From Bretschneidera sinensis (taxonomy: Eukaryota; Streptophyta; Magnoliopsida; Brassicales; Akaniaceae), in NCBI GenBank assembly GCA_023935145.1, contig CM043700.1:141445328-141509327 (forward strand): a DNA stretch of 64,000 bases. Reading direction: 5' to 3'. The notes below the pieces were generated by a model that was not told the DNA's origin, searched no databases, and was given only the letters and a program-made list of their open reading frames with translations. Made by a program: the position numbers and the translations under genes. This document shows, piece after piece, positions 23,649 through 35,416 of the stretch (its first letter is position 1; the number at the start of each line of letters is the position of its first letter).

Positions 23649-24502
23649 TTGGCTTTCACTAATTATTTTATCCTTTGAAAAAAATATGCAAACTCAATCT
23701 TTTATATATTATGTCAAGATCCATAAATACATAAATGATTGAAATTGTATTTGATTAATGTCAAATTTCACTCTTGGCAAACTTAATGCTATTCTTTTTA
23801 ACTATTGATTCTAACATATCCTTACTCTTTTAATTCAAAAGACAACAATTATTTTTAAAGTAATACTATCTGAACCATGAAATTATACCACCATTTTGAG
23901 CTAGATTTGTAGCATAATGGTATTTAACAGTATATTACTGAATAAACACTCGAAAAGTTAGTTAGTTTTGCAATGTGTCGCAAAATTATTAGCTTACTTT
24001 GTAAGTGTTTATTTTGGTGGTCCAAGTTCATGGTTCAAATATCTTTATCGTTATTTTTAATCAAAAAGAAGTTGTTGCATGAGGGTTAAATATCAAGATT
24101 TTAAAACATCCAAATACTTGTGATTTAAAGCTATAACCAATGAGTCAATTTTACATCTGTAAACGTCAGCTTCTCCTATGAAAATAACTCAAAAATTAAG
24201 TAGGTGTTGAGAGAGAGAGAGAACCATATTTAAATTCGTAAAACTGAAGGTTGTCAAAAGGGTGCTGCCTAATTCATAAAAAAATTCGCTTGGATTTGAA
24301 TCCATTTGTAGGAAACAAATCCCGAAAATAAAAAGACTAGAGAAGATAAGAAAGAAATATATAGCTTCTTGACTTCTTCACCAATTTACAAACTGAATAA
24401 AAGCAGAGATGAATGGAAGAAGCTAATCTTGAAATCTTATATCCAAACAAAACAAAAAAAAAAGGTTTTGATAGGGTTTCTCTCTCTATGTGATATACTC
24501 CT
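23156..24502. other. Intergenic DNA, no gene recognised
   Basis: Contains two TA microsatellites (about 23158-23170 and 23616-23642) and AT-rich DNA. No supported coding sequence. The copia element is inserted at its right end. Confidence 0.5.
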
Positions 24503-24719
24503 CGTTAGGAAGTCAAACTTTCATATCTTTCATATTAAGATTAGACAATCTGTGTATATTAGGTTTCCTATTGTAATACATGACTTATAGCTAGACAATC
24601 TATAATGTAGTAAATGATTCCTGACTTGTAGGAATGATTAGAAATCTCTATGTACAAATACACGATTCAGTATCAATAATTATCATTCCAGCAAATTCAA
24701 TATTTCTTTCATCTTTTCA
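24503..24719 (+). repeat. Copia 5' LTR
   Basis: 217 bp; the expected TG start is mutated to CG here. It ends TCTTTTCA immediately before the primer-binding site at 24720-24731. Confidence 0.9.
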
Positions 24720-24731
24720 TGGTATCAGAGC
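24720..24731 (+). promoter_or_regulatory. Copia primer-binding site (tRNA-iMet)
   Basis: TGGTATCAGAGC matches the complement of the 3' end of plant initiator methionine tRNA and starts minus-strand DNA synthesis in copia elements. Confidence 0.9.
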
Positions 24732-24798
24732 AGGACTAAGATCTTGACCCATCGCTGCACTCTAATCTCTCATGTAACATCTCTCATTTTCAGCCATC

Positions 24799-25390
24799 AT
24801 GACCAATGATAAAGTACCACCAACGCCTCCTGTCCCTAGCAAGGAAATTATCGATCCCAACACTTCTACAGATTCTTCAAAAGCGAATCTCTCAAATCCC
24901 TATTTCACTCATCATTCAGATTATCCGGGTTTGGTTTTCATTTCCAAACCCTTGAATGGAGACAATTATTCTACTTGGAAAAGGGCTATGACTCTGGCCT
25001 TAAATTCCAAAAAACAAGCTAGGTTTTGTCAATGGCTCAATCAAAGCCCCTTCAGAAAAAGCTGATCTTAAAGGTTATGTGGCTTGGCCTTGGTGTAATG
25101 ATATGGTCCACTCCTGGATCGTCAAGACTCTCAGTCCAAAAATTTCAGACAGTGTTGTTTTGGCTCTGGAAGAGGACCCCCTCATTGTTCTTACTGTGGA
25201 GAATTGGGCCATTGGGTTCAAACTTGTTATGAGCTATATGGGTATCCAGCGGGCCATCCAAAGGCAAAGTATAATTCAGGCCCAAGACGTTTCAGCAACA
25301 ATAACAAGCTTGCAGCTAATCGTGTGTCCGAGGGTTTTTATAAAGAAGACAAAAACCAAGTTGTTGGGATTTCGGAGGCTCAATTGAAGT
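24799..25390 (+). pseudogene. Copia gag remnant with CCHC zinc knuckle
   Basis: The frame starts MTNDKVPPTPPVPSK and contains LNGDNYSTWKRAMTLAL, typical of the plant copia gag N-terminus. Frame changes follow near 25030 and 25080. A deletion brings the zinc knuckle close: CSYCGELGHWVQTC (C-X2-C-X4-H-X4-C), then YELYGYPAGHP, at about 25185-25250. Gag normally forms the particle and binds RNA. This copy is too short and broken to function. Confidence 0.85.
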
Positions 25391-25479
25391 AGCTCTTATC
25401 GCTTCTTTATGACAAAAATGAAGGATCTAACTCTCAAGCAAATACCGTAACCAAGCCAGGTTTGTCTAAAGTCGCTCCC

Positions 25480-27250
25480 CGCAGTTAGATCATTGATAGC
25501 GGGGCGACAGATCATATTTCTTCATCATCTAAATTATTTTTCCGCAAAGACAAAAATTGCTCGTTGCCTCTCGTACTACTGTCTAGCGGAGAAAAAACTA
25601 ATATTGTTGCAAAAGGATCATTGCCTCTGAATTCCGTCTATAATTTCCATGATGTGCTATGTGTACTAACATTCAAAGTTGATTTGATGTCAGTTAGTCG
25701 TCTGACGAGAGGCTTAAATTGTTCAGTAACTTTTTTCCCTTATTGGTGTATTTTGCAGGATCTGGCTACGAGGAGGATGATTGGTTTGGGTAAACAACAT
25801 GACAGACTATATTATTTGGTGGCACTAGCGACGAAGAAATCCGTGACCAACTCTTTCTCACCCACAAACCGACCAGCCTGCAATCTCACCATATCATCCA
25901 CCGATCTTTGGCATAATCGCTTAGGCCATGTATCGCCTCCTCGTTTAAGTTTCATTGCCAAGAACTTTTTAAATTTTTCCATTCAGTCCAATAATGCTTG
26001 CCTTATATGTCATTTGGCTAAGCAGAGTCGTTTACCTTTCAGTCCTAGTGTAATTTCTTCTATAAAACCTTTTGAGATAATTCATTGTGACATTTGGGGT
26101 CGTTATCGACACCTTTCTCTTTCTGGTGCTTATTACTTTCTTACTATTGTTGATGATTATACACGTTTCACATGGATTTTATTGATGCAACACAAAGATG
26201 AAGCACAATCACTTTTAAAATGATTCTTCAGTTATGTTCTCACTCAATTTGAGTCTCATATTAAGACTTTTCTAAATGACAATGGTAGGGAATTTATCTC
26301 ACTTTGTTCTTTTTTCCAAGATAATGGTGTTGTTTTTCAGCATTCTTGTGTTAAAACGCCTAAAAAAAATAGGGTTGTGGAATACAAGCATCGTCACATC
26401 TTACAAGTAGCTCGAGCTTTGAAATTTCAAGCTCAACTCCCTACCCAATTTTGGGGGGAGTGTGCTCTTACTGCTGTACACATCATCAATCGACTCCCTT
26501 CTTCGGTTCTCTCTTTCAAAACTCCTTTTGAACTTCTATACTCAAAACCGCCTTCTTTTTCTCATTTTTGTGTCTTTAGTTGTTTAGCCTATGCTACTAT
26601 CAGCTATCCCATCGGTCAAAAGGCATACAAATTATTCGATTTGTCGACCAAAAAGGTTTTCACTAGCCGCGATGTGAGATTTCACGAAAATATTTTTCCT
26701 TATGCATCTGTCAAGTCCAATTCTGTTCTTTCTCCTTCAAACACAGATTTTGGCCCAATTCCTCTTGTAGCCCACGACACCACTTATTCTTTTGATTCCA
26801 ATCCAAACACTTCTCATCTAAACACATCACCTCCCAATCATACAGTCGCGCCTCCTTCTTCTCTAAATCTACAACCCTTGCCTGCCTCCTCTCCTTCATT
26901 GGAACCACCATCTCCCTATCGTTCGACCATCCTATGCACATACGTGCGCCGCACTAAGCCTTCTGCTCACTCCGACCCGCTTGATCGTTCTGACCCAATC
27001 GATTGTTGCGACCCATCCTCTCTCATCATCTCTGAAAGTCCATCACCACCATCCACTTCACCCTCTTCGGCGCCGAAATCCTCATCAAACCCCCTCCCCA
27101 AACCATCTCCACAGTCACCTTTCTTCTCATCTGAACCCGATACCGATACCGAGCCCGCACCTGAACCCACTCCGCTTCGTCGCTCCAACCGTCAAACCGA
27201 TCCGCCGGTCAAGCTCAACGATTATGTTTGCTCCAATGTTTGCTCCGACT
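25480..27250 (+). pseudogene. Copia protease and integrase remnant
   Basis: The aspartic protease site reads IIDSGATDHIS (about 25490-25520), just after an in-frame stop. The GAG-pre-integrase zinc region contains LWHNRLGHVSPPRL and CLICHLAKQ. The integrase core has the first Asp in HCDIWG, the second in LNDNGREF (about 26275) and the Glu in RVVEYKHRH (about 26375). Stops at 26221 and elsewhere break the frame. The C-terminal linker is Ser/Pro-rich (about 26700-27200). At about 27260-27470 the first residues leading into RT remain, then the reading is lost at the nested fragment. No RT YVDD motif is present. Confidence 0.85.
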
Positions 27251-27477
27251 AATCAACCTCCTTAATGCCAGGTCTGACCAAAGGTACACGCTATCCACTA
27301 GCCAATTCTGTTTTATATCACAAATATAAGCTGTTCCATTGGTGCTTCACCCTCAAATTCTTCTTCTCTCTCTTCGAAGTTGTTTCTAGGCCTCTTTCGA
27401 ACGATCTGCTCACTTTCTATATCAAGTGAAAGGATGGTTGGCTTCCTCACTCGAAGCCCTTGCATGAATCAATAGGA

Positions 27478-29154
27478 ATACCTTAGTGCAGTAGCTTCAA
27501 TACTACTGCTCAGGTAGTCTCTGGACTATTTGCGCTCGAGCGCTCTAAGCACTGCGCTCGATCGCACCAGTGCGCTCGATCGCACTTAGGTTTGTGCTCG
27601 ATCGCAGTGCCAGAATTAGAACTGATGCACACCTAAAACAGAAAGAAAGAAAATAACAAAAACAAAGAATTAAGTTAGATAATTGATGAAAATAAAATAA
27701 AACAAAACAGATTAAGAAAAATATTTAATGAAAAATAAGAAAGAGAAAAAAAAAATTGAACAAAATAAGAAAAATAAACGGGAAATAATTCTAAACAGAA
27801 ATTTAGCACAATCCCCGGCAACGGCGCCAAAAACTTGTTGCGCGTTCATCCACCTAAATAAATAAGTAAATAATCGCACTTGTTTTACTTGCAAGTGCAC
27901 AAGGTCAACAGTGTAGTATAGTGTGCGAATGCAAGATCATCTCCACAGGGATTGGTAAAGTTCAATTTAGAATTATATTCGCAATATAAAAAGATAGAAA
28001 TAATAAAAGTGTTGAGAAATAATAAAGATAAAATACTAAGGATAAAGGCGTAGGGACTTGATATCCACCACTAATTATGCTACCACAATATAACAGTATG
28101 CCAATGCTTTATTCATGCCATGTATACCTACTGGTTGCCAACCTAAGGGCATGGTATCTACTCCTTAAGCTATTGATTTCCCTAAGCAACGAGTTAGGCA
28201 TGGTATCTACTCTAACTCTTTTCTTCCTTAAGGGATTCAGCATGGTATCTGCTTGAGTTGTTCCTTAAGAGAGCATAGGATCTGTGGAAATCGACAACCA
28301 CATGAGACCTAGGGCATAGTATCTACTCCCGGTTTCCCATGTTGATTAACCCGGGTATCCAGATAAGATATCCCTTGTTACTAATGTTAGACCCAGGACT
28401 CGGTCATCCAAATTGATCTAACTAACAAGTCCATACCACATGCACATATTGATCAGACATATACATATGAGGAATTTAAATAAAAGCAGGTATTAATCAA
28501 GTTTAAGCAACACAACATAAATATCGCAAGGCGCCAATACTAAATTTATTGAGTAACATAATTAGGGCTTCAACCAAGCCCTACTAAGAATTTAATTACA
28601 CATAATAAAATAAAAAGGAAAGAAGAAACCCGAGAGAAGAATCGTCAATTCCACTCCACGGTCTCCTTCTCCAAGCTAAAGCAAAAGATAAAAGAATGGA
28701 TCTAAGAAGTGATCTCCCCAAGAGGTGATGCCTTTAGTGTGTGATTTACAAGTGTATTTATAGGTCTTTGAGAAGTGCTAATCGGCTCATGAGTTCCTAA
28801 ACTTTCCTAAAACGCAAAACTCCTTTATTTCCAAAATAGGGTTATTTCCAAAACAGGGTTCTGCAGTTTACTATTCACGCCCGTACATGTGCGCTCGATC
28901 GTATATGTGGTGCGCTCGATCGCAATGCTGCGCTCGATCGCACAGAGGAGTGCGCTCGATCGCAATTTAGCCAGCAGCTGCTCTAGGATTTCCAGATTTA
29001 TTCCTTTAAGTGCCAAAAATGCTTCTTTTTCTCCAAGACCCTATAAAAACTTTGTAAAACACAAAAGTGAAGTAAAATAGACTAAAATATATAGATAAAG
29101 AACTTAACAAATGTAAATTAAGGGGCTTAAATATGAATATTTAAGCTCCTATCA
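27478..29154 (-). mobile_element. Reverse Athila-like fragment (LTR + leader) nested in copia
   Basis: On the minus strand the order is LTR (29154 to 27836, 1,319 bp), a perfect tRNA-Asp primer-binding site (27829-27812, complement of TCCCCGGCAACGGCGCCA), an AT-rich leader, and the beginning of the gag-proximal region (to about 27478). It is related to, but diverged from, 50133-51750. There is no 3' LTR and no duplication, so it arose by rearrangement or deletion rather than simple integration. It replaces the copia RT region. LTR and leader each carry four copies of the TGCGATCGAGCGCA-like motif. Confidence 0.85.
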
Positions 29155-29680
29155 ATATCTAAAAGGTGCACCTGACCAAGGCCTATTCTTCTATTTGAAT
29201 AGTGATTTCAAGTTGAAGGCTTACTGTGACTTGGATTGGGCAGGTTACCCACTCACTAGGGGATCTACTATGGGTACTTGGACCTTCATTGATATCTTGG
29301 AGGTCGAAGCGACAGAAAACAGTTTCACTCTCTTCTGTTAAGGTGGAATACCGTGCAATGACGGGAGCTTGCTGTGAGTTGACATGGCTCTGATATCTAT
29401 TGAGGGACTTGGGACTTTCACATCATGAATCTGTCTTGCTATATTGCGACAACAAGGCTTCCTTACACATTGCAGCCAACCCAGTTTTTTATGACGAACT
29501 AGGAACATTGAGATGGATTGTCATTACATTAGAGACAAGATCCAAGATGGTTCCGTGACTACAAGATATGTAAATTCTGCACATCAGCTAGCAGACATCT
29601 TGACCAAGCCTATGAGGAAAGAGATCTTTGTTCCTATGGTTCACAAGTTGGGAGTGCAGGATATCCACTCTCTAACTTGA
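29155..29680 (+). pseudogene. Copia RNase H remnant
   Basis: Starts YLKGAPDQGLFFYLNSDF and continues KAYCDLDWAGYPLTRGST, the usual copia RNase H N-terminus. The tail recognisably contains YCDNKASLHIAANPVF, DCHYIRDKIQDG, HQLADILTKPM and LGVQDIHS. Frameshifts interrupt it near 29300 and 29500. It ends just before the polypurine tract. Confidence 0.85.
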
Positions 29681-29687
29681 GGGGGAG

Positions 29688-29904
29688 TTTTAGGAAGTCA
29701 AACTTTCATATCTTCCATATTAAGAATAGATGATCTGTGTATATTAGCTTTCCTATTGTAATACCTGACTTATAGCTAGACAACCTATAATGTAGTAACT
29801 GATTCTTGACTTGTAGGAATGATTAGAAATCTCCCTGTACAAATACACGATTCAGTATCAATAATTATCATTCCAGCAAATTCAATATTTCTTTAATCTT
29901 TTCA
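29688..29904 (+). repeat. Copia 3' LTR
   Basis: 217 bp, ending CTTTTCA; followed by the CTCCT duplication at 29905-29909. Confidence 0.9.
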
Positions 29905-29909
29905 CTCCT

Positions 29910-30448
29910 ATATCTTTTTTAACGAGTAAAATCAGTGGAAAACAGTTGGCTAAAACAACTGTACATAGAAGAAAAACAAGGGTAGCTTCATTGTAACTTC
30001 TTTCCATGGTAGTCAATCGAATAGAATTAAGAAAACTCATTTGTCTTTTATAAGCTAGCTATAATGGTATATAATGATATTGAAACTTATTTCAAATTGA
30101 AATATATTCTCTGTTAGCTTCTCCCCATTTGTAGTTGCACAAAATCAATTATTTCTATTTTTTCACCATTGAATAGGTCATTTTGACTGAAAAACTGCAC
30201 CAACTCTTCTTCAGTACATTCAAAAAAGAGAATCATAATAAAGAAAATTCTCCAAACTTAAAATTATCCAGCGTATATAATAAAAAAAAAACAAAAAAAA
30301 AACTACCCACTGTATCAATTTGTTCCACTGTGAAGATCATAATTTACAAGAACATAAAAAAAAATCACTTGTAATTTTTTTTTTCAAGTTATGATCTATA
30401 CCATATTACCACCTATTTAGCATACCTTCAATGTAGAATCCATCACGT
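29910..30448. other. Downstream flank of zinc-finger copy A
   Basis: Non-coding. Part of it (about 30230-30320, with TCTCCAAACTTAAAATT and ACTACCCACTGTAT) matches the flanks downstream of zinc-finger copies B (46890-46970) and C (63350-63425). It therefore belongs to the duplicated zinc-finger unit. Confidence 0.6.
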
Positions 30449-30563
30449 CTATGGATGAGACGATTTTGCATTGGAGACCGACGAAGTCTCACCATCTTCG
30501 TATTCTACAAGGACTGGCAAGTTGAGATCCAATAAATGATTACCAGATTTCAAGTATTGTTCT
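30449..30563 (-). pseudogene. C2H2 zinc-finger pseudogene, copy A, 3' part (EAR tail)
   Basis: On the minus strand, from the insertion point, the frame reads a short linker, HLLDLNLPVLVEYE (an LxLxL EAR repression motif) and NAKSSHP, ending in TAG (30451-30449). It matches the tail of copy B (LLDLNLPVAIEYEE and NSKSSQP). The rest of the gene lies at 42417-43226, beyond the Tat element inserted between the third finger and the EAR motif. Confidence 0.85.
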
Positions 30564-31255
30564 TGATACTGCCAAAAAATACCCCTCCAATAGGAAGATG
30601 ACGCGTGGATCCACTTAACAGCAGGTCACAAGAAGACACGTGGACGATCCAAGACCGGGCAGCTCAGCCTCCAGGTCATAACCGCCCTATAGGGCCATTC
30701 GGCCTCCACGTCACCACCGCCTTCCACGCCATCATTGCCCAACCAAGTTGGGTGTCGGGTCGGCAAACTACTCCAAACACGTAAACGGCTTGTGATCAAG
30801 CTATCAAGGCCAAGCCCTAACGAACGGCCCCTGGCTATCCAACTGGGCCTCCTAGGCATCATTTCGAAACCAAGTTGGGATGTCAGGTGATCAACCGCCC
30901 TTGTATCTGGAGGGCTCCTAATCAAGCCAGCTAGGCGCCAGCAAGGCGAATGGCCCCCAGCCACCTAGCTGGGCCTCATAGGCATCATTACCCAACCCAG
31001 TTGGGGCATCGTATCGCTGCCGCCCTAGGCCCAATACCGCATCTGAAACTCTATAAAAAGGACTTGGTAAGCATTCAAAAGGGATGGATTCTTTTTCAGC
31101 TTCTGATATATACACTTGGTTTTTCCCTAACTTAAGTATCGGAGCATTCTCGGAGGCACCCCCTCCGTCGAACCCATAGCCACTCTCTCTTTCCCTGTGC
31201 AGGTACCTCCGCAGTCCGACCTCCAGCTCAGTAACGCACATATTTGGCATCAACA
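30564..31255 (+). repeat. Tat element 5' LTR
   Basis: 692 bp, TG...CA. It contains CTATAAAAAGG (about 31051), a credible TATA box for the element. Relative to the 3' LTR it has an extra 11 bp (near 30925). Confidence 0.92.
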
Positions 31256-32640
31256 GATTAGCGCCGTCCATGGGAAACCACATCTCTCGCTGACAGTAAC
31301 AGCGAAGAAGTCCAAAGAACTCATCTGTTATCATGCCCCAAAAACACCCGCCAGGGATATAGGTGCTCGCGTACTACGGTCAGGACAACGGTCGGGAGCG
31401 AGTTCCTCAGCCGAACCCAAGGCTCACCCGAATGAAGGTACGCTCCAGGCGCAATTCACAGAGCTCGCACAACTAGTAGCTGACCTGGCTGCCGAAGTTC
31501 GCGGGAGACCTCAGCATACTGTACCACTCCCATCACAGGAACCAGGTCACAATGGTTCCGTTAACCGCTGCCTACCAGCAGATGACTGTTCGGCGACCCA
31601 CTCACCTCCCCTAGCCAAGTTCGGAGAAAGCCCCATGTCCAAGAACAACGAAGGGTTTGGCAAGCGTATCGAGGACATACAGGTGCGAATTAATGAGGAG
31701 TTTAGAGAACGCAGCCACAGTATTAGCGATGATCTCGATGTGCAGGACCCACCTTTCACACAAGGAGTCCTCGATGCCCCCTCCCACCAAATTTCTGAAT
31801 GCCATAAATCAAACCTTACGATGGATCCACTGATCCCCTGGATCATCTCCAACACTACCGAACCATAATGACCCTCCATAGACATTCGAACCCTGTGATG
31901 TGCCGGACATTTCCATTGACCCTTGAGAAAGTGGCTAGGAAGTGGTATTCCCGTTTGAAACCAGGAGGCATCCGCACCTTCAAAGACCTAAGCTATGCTT
32001 TTGCCTCTCATTTCATCAACAGCAAAGGACCCAAGAAAACTTCGCGCCTATATTTCTAGATTCAATACTGCAGCTTGGGAGATCCCAGATCTTGATCCCA
32101 GTGTTCAGCTCTTGGCATTCAAAAATGGACTAAGATCCAGATTCTTCAGTTCAAAACTCATCAGACGTCCGCCTATGGATATGAGTGAAGTCTTGGCGCG
32201 AGCCGAAAAATACATGCTGGCAGAAGACGATCAGGCGTTCCGAAGAGAACGCGAAGGAGACACGAAAAGGATGAAGAGAGGCCCTACTAGTCCCTCCTGC
32301 GAGCCCACTAAGCAGCCGTTTCACGATGAGAAACCCAAAACCCTCAGACCTTTTGAGGATAGACCTCGGAATCTTGCAGCCTTCGAAACTGGAGCCAGAA
32401 CTCCGGGGTAAATCCACAGCTACTCACCACTGAATGCCTCCAGAACCAACATTCTAATGCAGATTCATGACAGAGACCTCTTGCAATGGCCCCCAAGACC
32501 GCCAAACCTTAACCCGGATCGAAATACTTGGTGTAGATTCCATAGAAACTTCGGCCATGACACGGAAGAATGTAAGGCCTTAAAAAACCAGATGGAGGCC
32601 CTCATCAATTGGGGGCGTCTAAAAGAATATGTTGGGCCAT
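31256..32640 (+). pseudogene. Tat gag remnant
   Basis: Several frames joined by frameshifts. Recognisable parts are a Glu/Arg-rich N-terminal region, KWYSRLKPGGIRTFKDLS (about 31935-31990), PPMDMSEVLARAEKYMLAED (about 32170-32230) and a Tat-type zinc knuckle CRFHRNFGHDTEEC (about 32530-32575) followed by LKNQMEALI. Stops at 31866, 32409 and 32639 break it. Gag forms the cytoplasmic particle. Confidence 0.8.
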
Positions 32641-32773
32641 GACAGGAGAAATTCAATGAACGAGCACGCAGAAGCCCTGAACGCCCTCTCGAGCGAAACA
32701 GACCTACAAGAGCAATTCGGAAAAGCCCAGGGCCAAGTTATAGGGAGCCTAGCCAGAAAAAACCAGAGGCCCA

Positions 32774-33445
32774 GTGGCAAAGATCATCAAGACCATTTAC
32801 GGAGGACTCGCTGCTGGTGGGGGGTCGCATGCTCGCAGTAAGTCTTATGTCAGGTCAATAGCCTCTATCTCTGGACCTCATAAACGACCTAAGACCGGAG
32901 AGATCATTTCTTTTTCGGACGAAGACTTAGAAGGAGTGCAGATCCCACATGACGATGCTATTGTAATTTCACTCCTCGTGGTCAATCATGAAATAAGACG
33001 AGTCCTGGTCGACAACGAGAGCTCAGCCGACATTCTCTTTTATGATGCCTTTCAACAAATGCAACTGGGCGATACACATCTAGAGCTGCTCTCCACCCCA
33101 CTCTATGGCTTCTCAGGGGGATCAGTCTTTACAGAAGGCAGCATAACCCTCCCGGTAACTGTAGGGACGACACCCCAAACAACAATTGTGCACTCCACTT
33201 TGTTAATTGTTTGACAACCCTCCTCTTACAATATGATACTTGGACGACCTATACTGAATAAACTCCGAGCGGTTGTCTCTACCCATCACCTCAAAATCAA
33301 ATTCCCCACGGAAGACGGAGTAGGCGAAATCAAAGGAGATCAACGAATCGCCAGATCCTATTATCTCAGTGCAGTAAAAGGTAAGAAGACGGAAGCCCTA
33401 CCACTTGAACTGGATGACCTTAGAGACGAAGCGAGAAACCTATAA
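32774..33445 (+). pseudogene. Tat aspartic protease remnant
   Basis: Contains VLVDNESSADILFYDAF. The usual active site in this lineage is D-N-G-S-S-A-D; here the Gly is Glu, which should disable catalysis. MILGRPILNKLRAV, the conserved C-terminal flap, follows at 33233 after an in-frame stop at 33212. Confidence 0.8.
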
Positions 33446-33559
33446 GGTCGGCCCGTAGAAGATGTACTCACGGTCCCCCTCGGTGAAGACAGCACCAGAA
33501 CTGTTCAAATTGGATCAAGCCTGTCCAACACATTCCAGGAATCTCTGTTAGCCCTTCTA

Positions 33560-34372
33560 CAGGCAAACCAAGACCTATTCGCCTGGACCTCTGCAGATAT
33601 GCCGGGGATCAGCCCGAATGTCATCGTACATCATTTAAGTGTGGCTCCGACCCACAAATCAGTCATCCAGAAGAAAAGGTCATTTGCTTATGAGCGACAG
33701 ATAGTTGTCCGGACAGAAGTTGACAAATTATGTTTAGCTAACTTCATCCGAGAGGTGAGCTATCCAGACTGGGTATCCAATGTTGTAATGGTAAAAAAGG
33801 CAAACGACAAGTGGCGAATTTGTATAGACTTTTCAGATCTAAATAAAGCCTGTCCAAAAGACAGTTTTCCTTTGCCCCGGATTGACCAACTCGTTGACGC
33901 AACATTCGGCCATGAACTATTAACATTCATGGATGCCTACTCCGGGTATAACCAGATCCTCATGCACCAGCCTGACCAAGAGAAAATGGCGTTTGTCACA
34001 GAACAAGACCTCTATTGTTATAGAGTCATGCCATTCGGTTTGAAAAACGCCGGGGCCACTTACCAGAGGTTAGTGAACAAGATATTCAAAGGACAAATAG
34101 GTCAGAGTATGGAAGTATATGTAGATGACCTGCTGGTCAAAAGTGTCAAAGCAAAAGACCACGAGGTCGATCTCCAAGAAGCTTTTGATATCCTCCGCCA
34201 TCATCACAGGAAGTTAAATCCCACGAAATGTGCCTTTGGAGTCACTGGGGGGAAATTCCTCGGTTTTATAGTAACCCACAGAGGTATAGAAACCAATCCA
34301 GAGAAGATCGATGCTATTCTTAACATGAGCCCACCTCGGACTGTGAGGGAGGTCCAGCGACTCACTTGAAAG
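33560..34372 (+). pseudogene. Tat reverse transcriptase
   Basis: Nearly complete RT domain: WVSNVVMVKKANDKWRICID, DLNKACPKDSFPLPRIDQLV, DAYSGYNQI, MPFGLKNAGATYQRLV, catalytic YVDDLLVKS (about 34118) and KCAFGV with GGKFLGFIV. The frame ends at a TGA (34367-34369) where the family continues GK..ALSRF, which resumes directly at 34373. One nonsense change therefore separates RT from RNase H. Confidence 0.9.
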
Positions 34373-35356
34373 ATGGAGGCTCTCAGTCGATTCATGTCGA
34401 AGTCGACTGATAAATGCCTACCATTTTTTAAGGCCATTCGTCGGACCCAAAACTTTGTGTGGAACAAAGATTGTCAAGAAGCATTCAAGACGCTGAAAAT
34501 ATATTTAGGGACACTCCCCGTACTTACCAAACCGGTAGTCGGCGAAGAACTTTTCTTGTATCTCTCGGCCGGACCCGAAGTAGTGGCCTCCGTTCTAATT
34601 CGGGAAGAGGAAGGCACACAGAAGCCGGTGTATTATGTTAGCAAGGTACTTCACGATGCCGAAACAAGATATCCTCCTGCGGAAAAAATGGCGTATGCTC
34701 TGTTGATTTCGTCCCGGAAGCATCGGCCCTATTTTCAAGCCCATACCATCACACTCCTCACCAACCAGCCTCTTCGACAAATACTCCACAAGCCAGATGT
34801 TTCCTGCAAAATGGTCAAACGGTAAATAGAGTTGGGCGAGTTGGACATCCGCTATCGGCCTCGGGCAGCTATCAAAGCCCAAGCCCTAGCTGATTTTGTC
34901 ATGGGAACTACTTTGCCATTAACGGAAGGAGAGTCTCCGCAGGATGTTAACAAATCGAGCCCGTTTTTATGATGGACCCTCCATGTTGACGGATCCTCCA
35001 CTGACTCTGGAAGCGGAGCTAGGCTCATCCTGAGCGGTCCTGACAACTTCACCATTGAGTACGCATTGAGGTTTAAATTTCCAACATCCAACAACGAAGT
35101 CGAGTATGAAGCTCTACTCGCGGGCATGAAATTAGCCAAAGTGATTTCTGTACATAATTTGCATGTATATAGTGATTCCCAACTAGTGGTTAACCAAGTG
35201 AACGGCGAATTCGAGGCCCGAGGAGAAAAAATCGCTCGTTACCTAGCAGCAGCAAAGAGATTAGCTGCACGGTTTGAAGTATTTTTCCTGAACCAGATTC
35301 CGTGGGCGGTAAATACGAAGGCCGACTCATTGGCCCGGCTTGCATCATCTTGCTAG
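34373..35356 (+). pseudogene. Tat dual RNase H domains
   Basis: The first domain (34373-34825) is the ordinary gypsy RNase H: KPVYYVSKVLHDAETRYPPAEK and TDQPL-like TNQPLRQILHKPD. A stop follows. The second (about 34979-35356) begins LHVDGSSTDSGSGA and contains NNEVEYEALLAGMKLA, YSDSQLVVNQV and KADSLARLAS, supplying the acidic D-E-D-D residues of an archaeal-type RNase H. Such an added RNase H characterises the Tat lineage. Confidence 0.85.
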
Positions 35357-35416
35357 CTCAAGTCAAGGCGAGCAGTCTACCTCGAAACCCTAGCCATACC
35401 TAGTATCGATGAAATA

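Larger units (their letters stand above)
24503..29904 (+). mobile_element. Ty1/copia LTR retrotransposon, defective, with nested fragment
   Basis: Two 217-bp LTRs (24503-24719 and 29688-29904) are flanked by an identical 5-bp duplication, CTCCT (24498-24502, 29905-29909). Directly after the 5' LTR is TGGTATCAGAGC, the primer-binding site for initiator-Met tRNA usual in plant copia elements. A polypurine tract (GAGGGGGAG) precedes the 3' LTR. The remaining order is gag, zinc knuckle, protease, integrase, the very start of RT, then RNase H; the RT core is missing. About 14 differences separate the two LTRs by my count, so the insertion is not recent. An Athila-like fragment in reverse occupies 27478-29154. 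Confidence 0.95.

Noticed and set aside
26711..27188. Minus-strand and alternative-frame open frames over the copia integrase tail
   Set aside because: They overlap the Ser/Pro-rich copia linker, which is continuous with the integrase on the plus strand.
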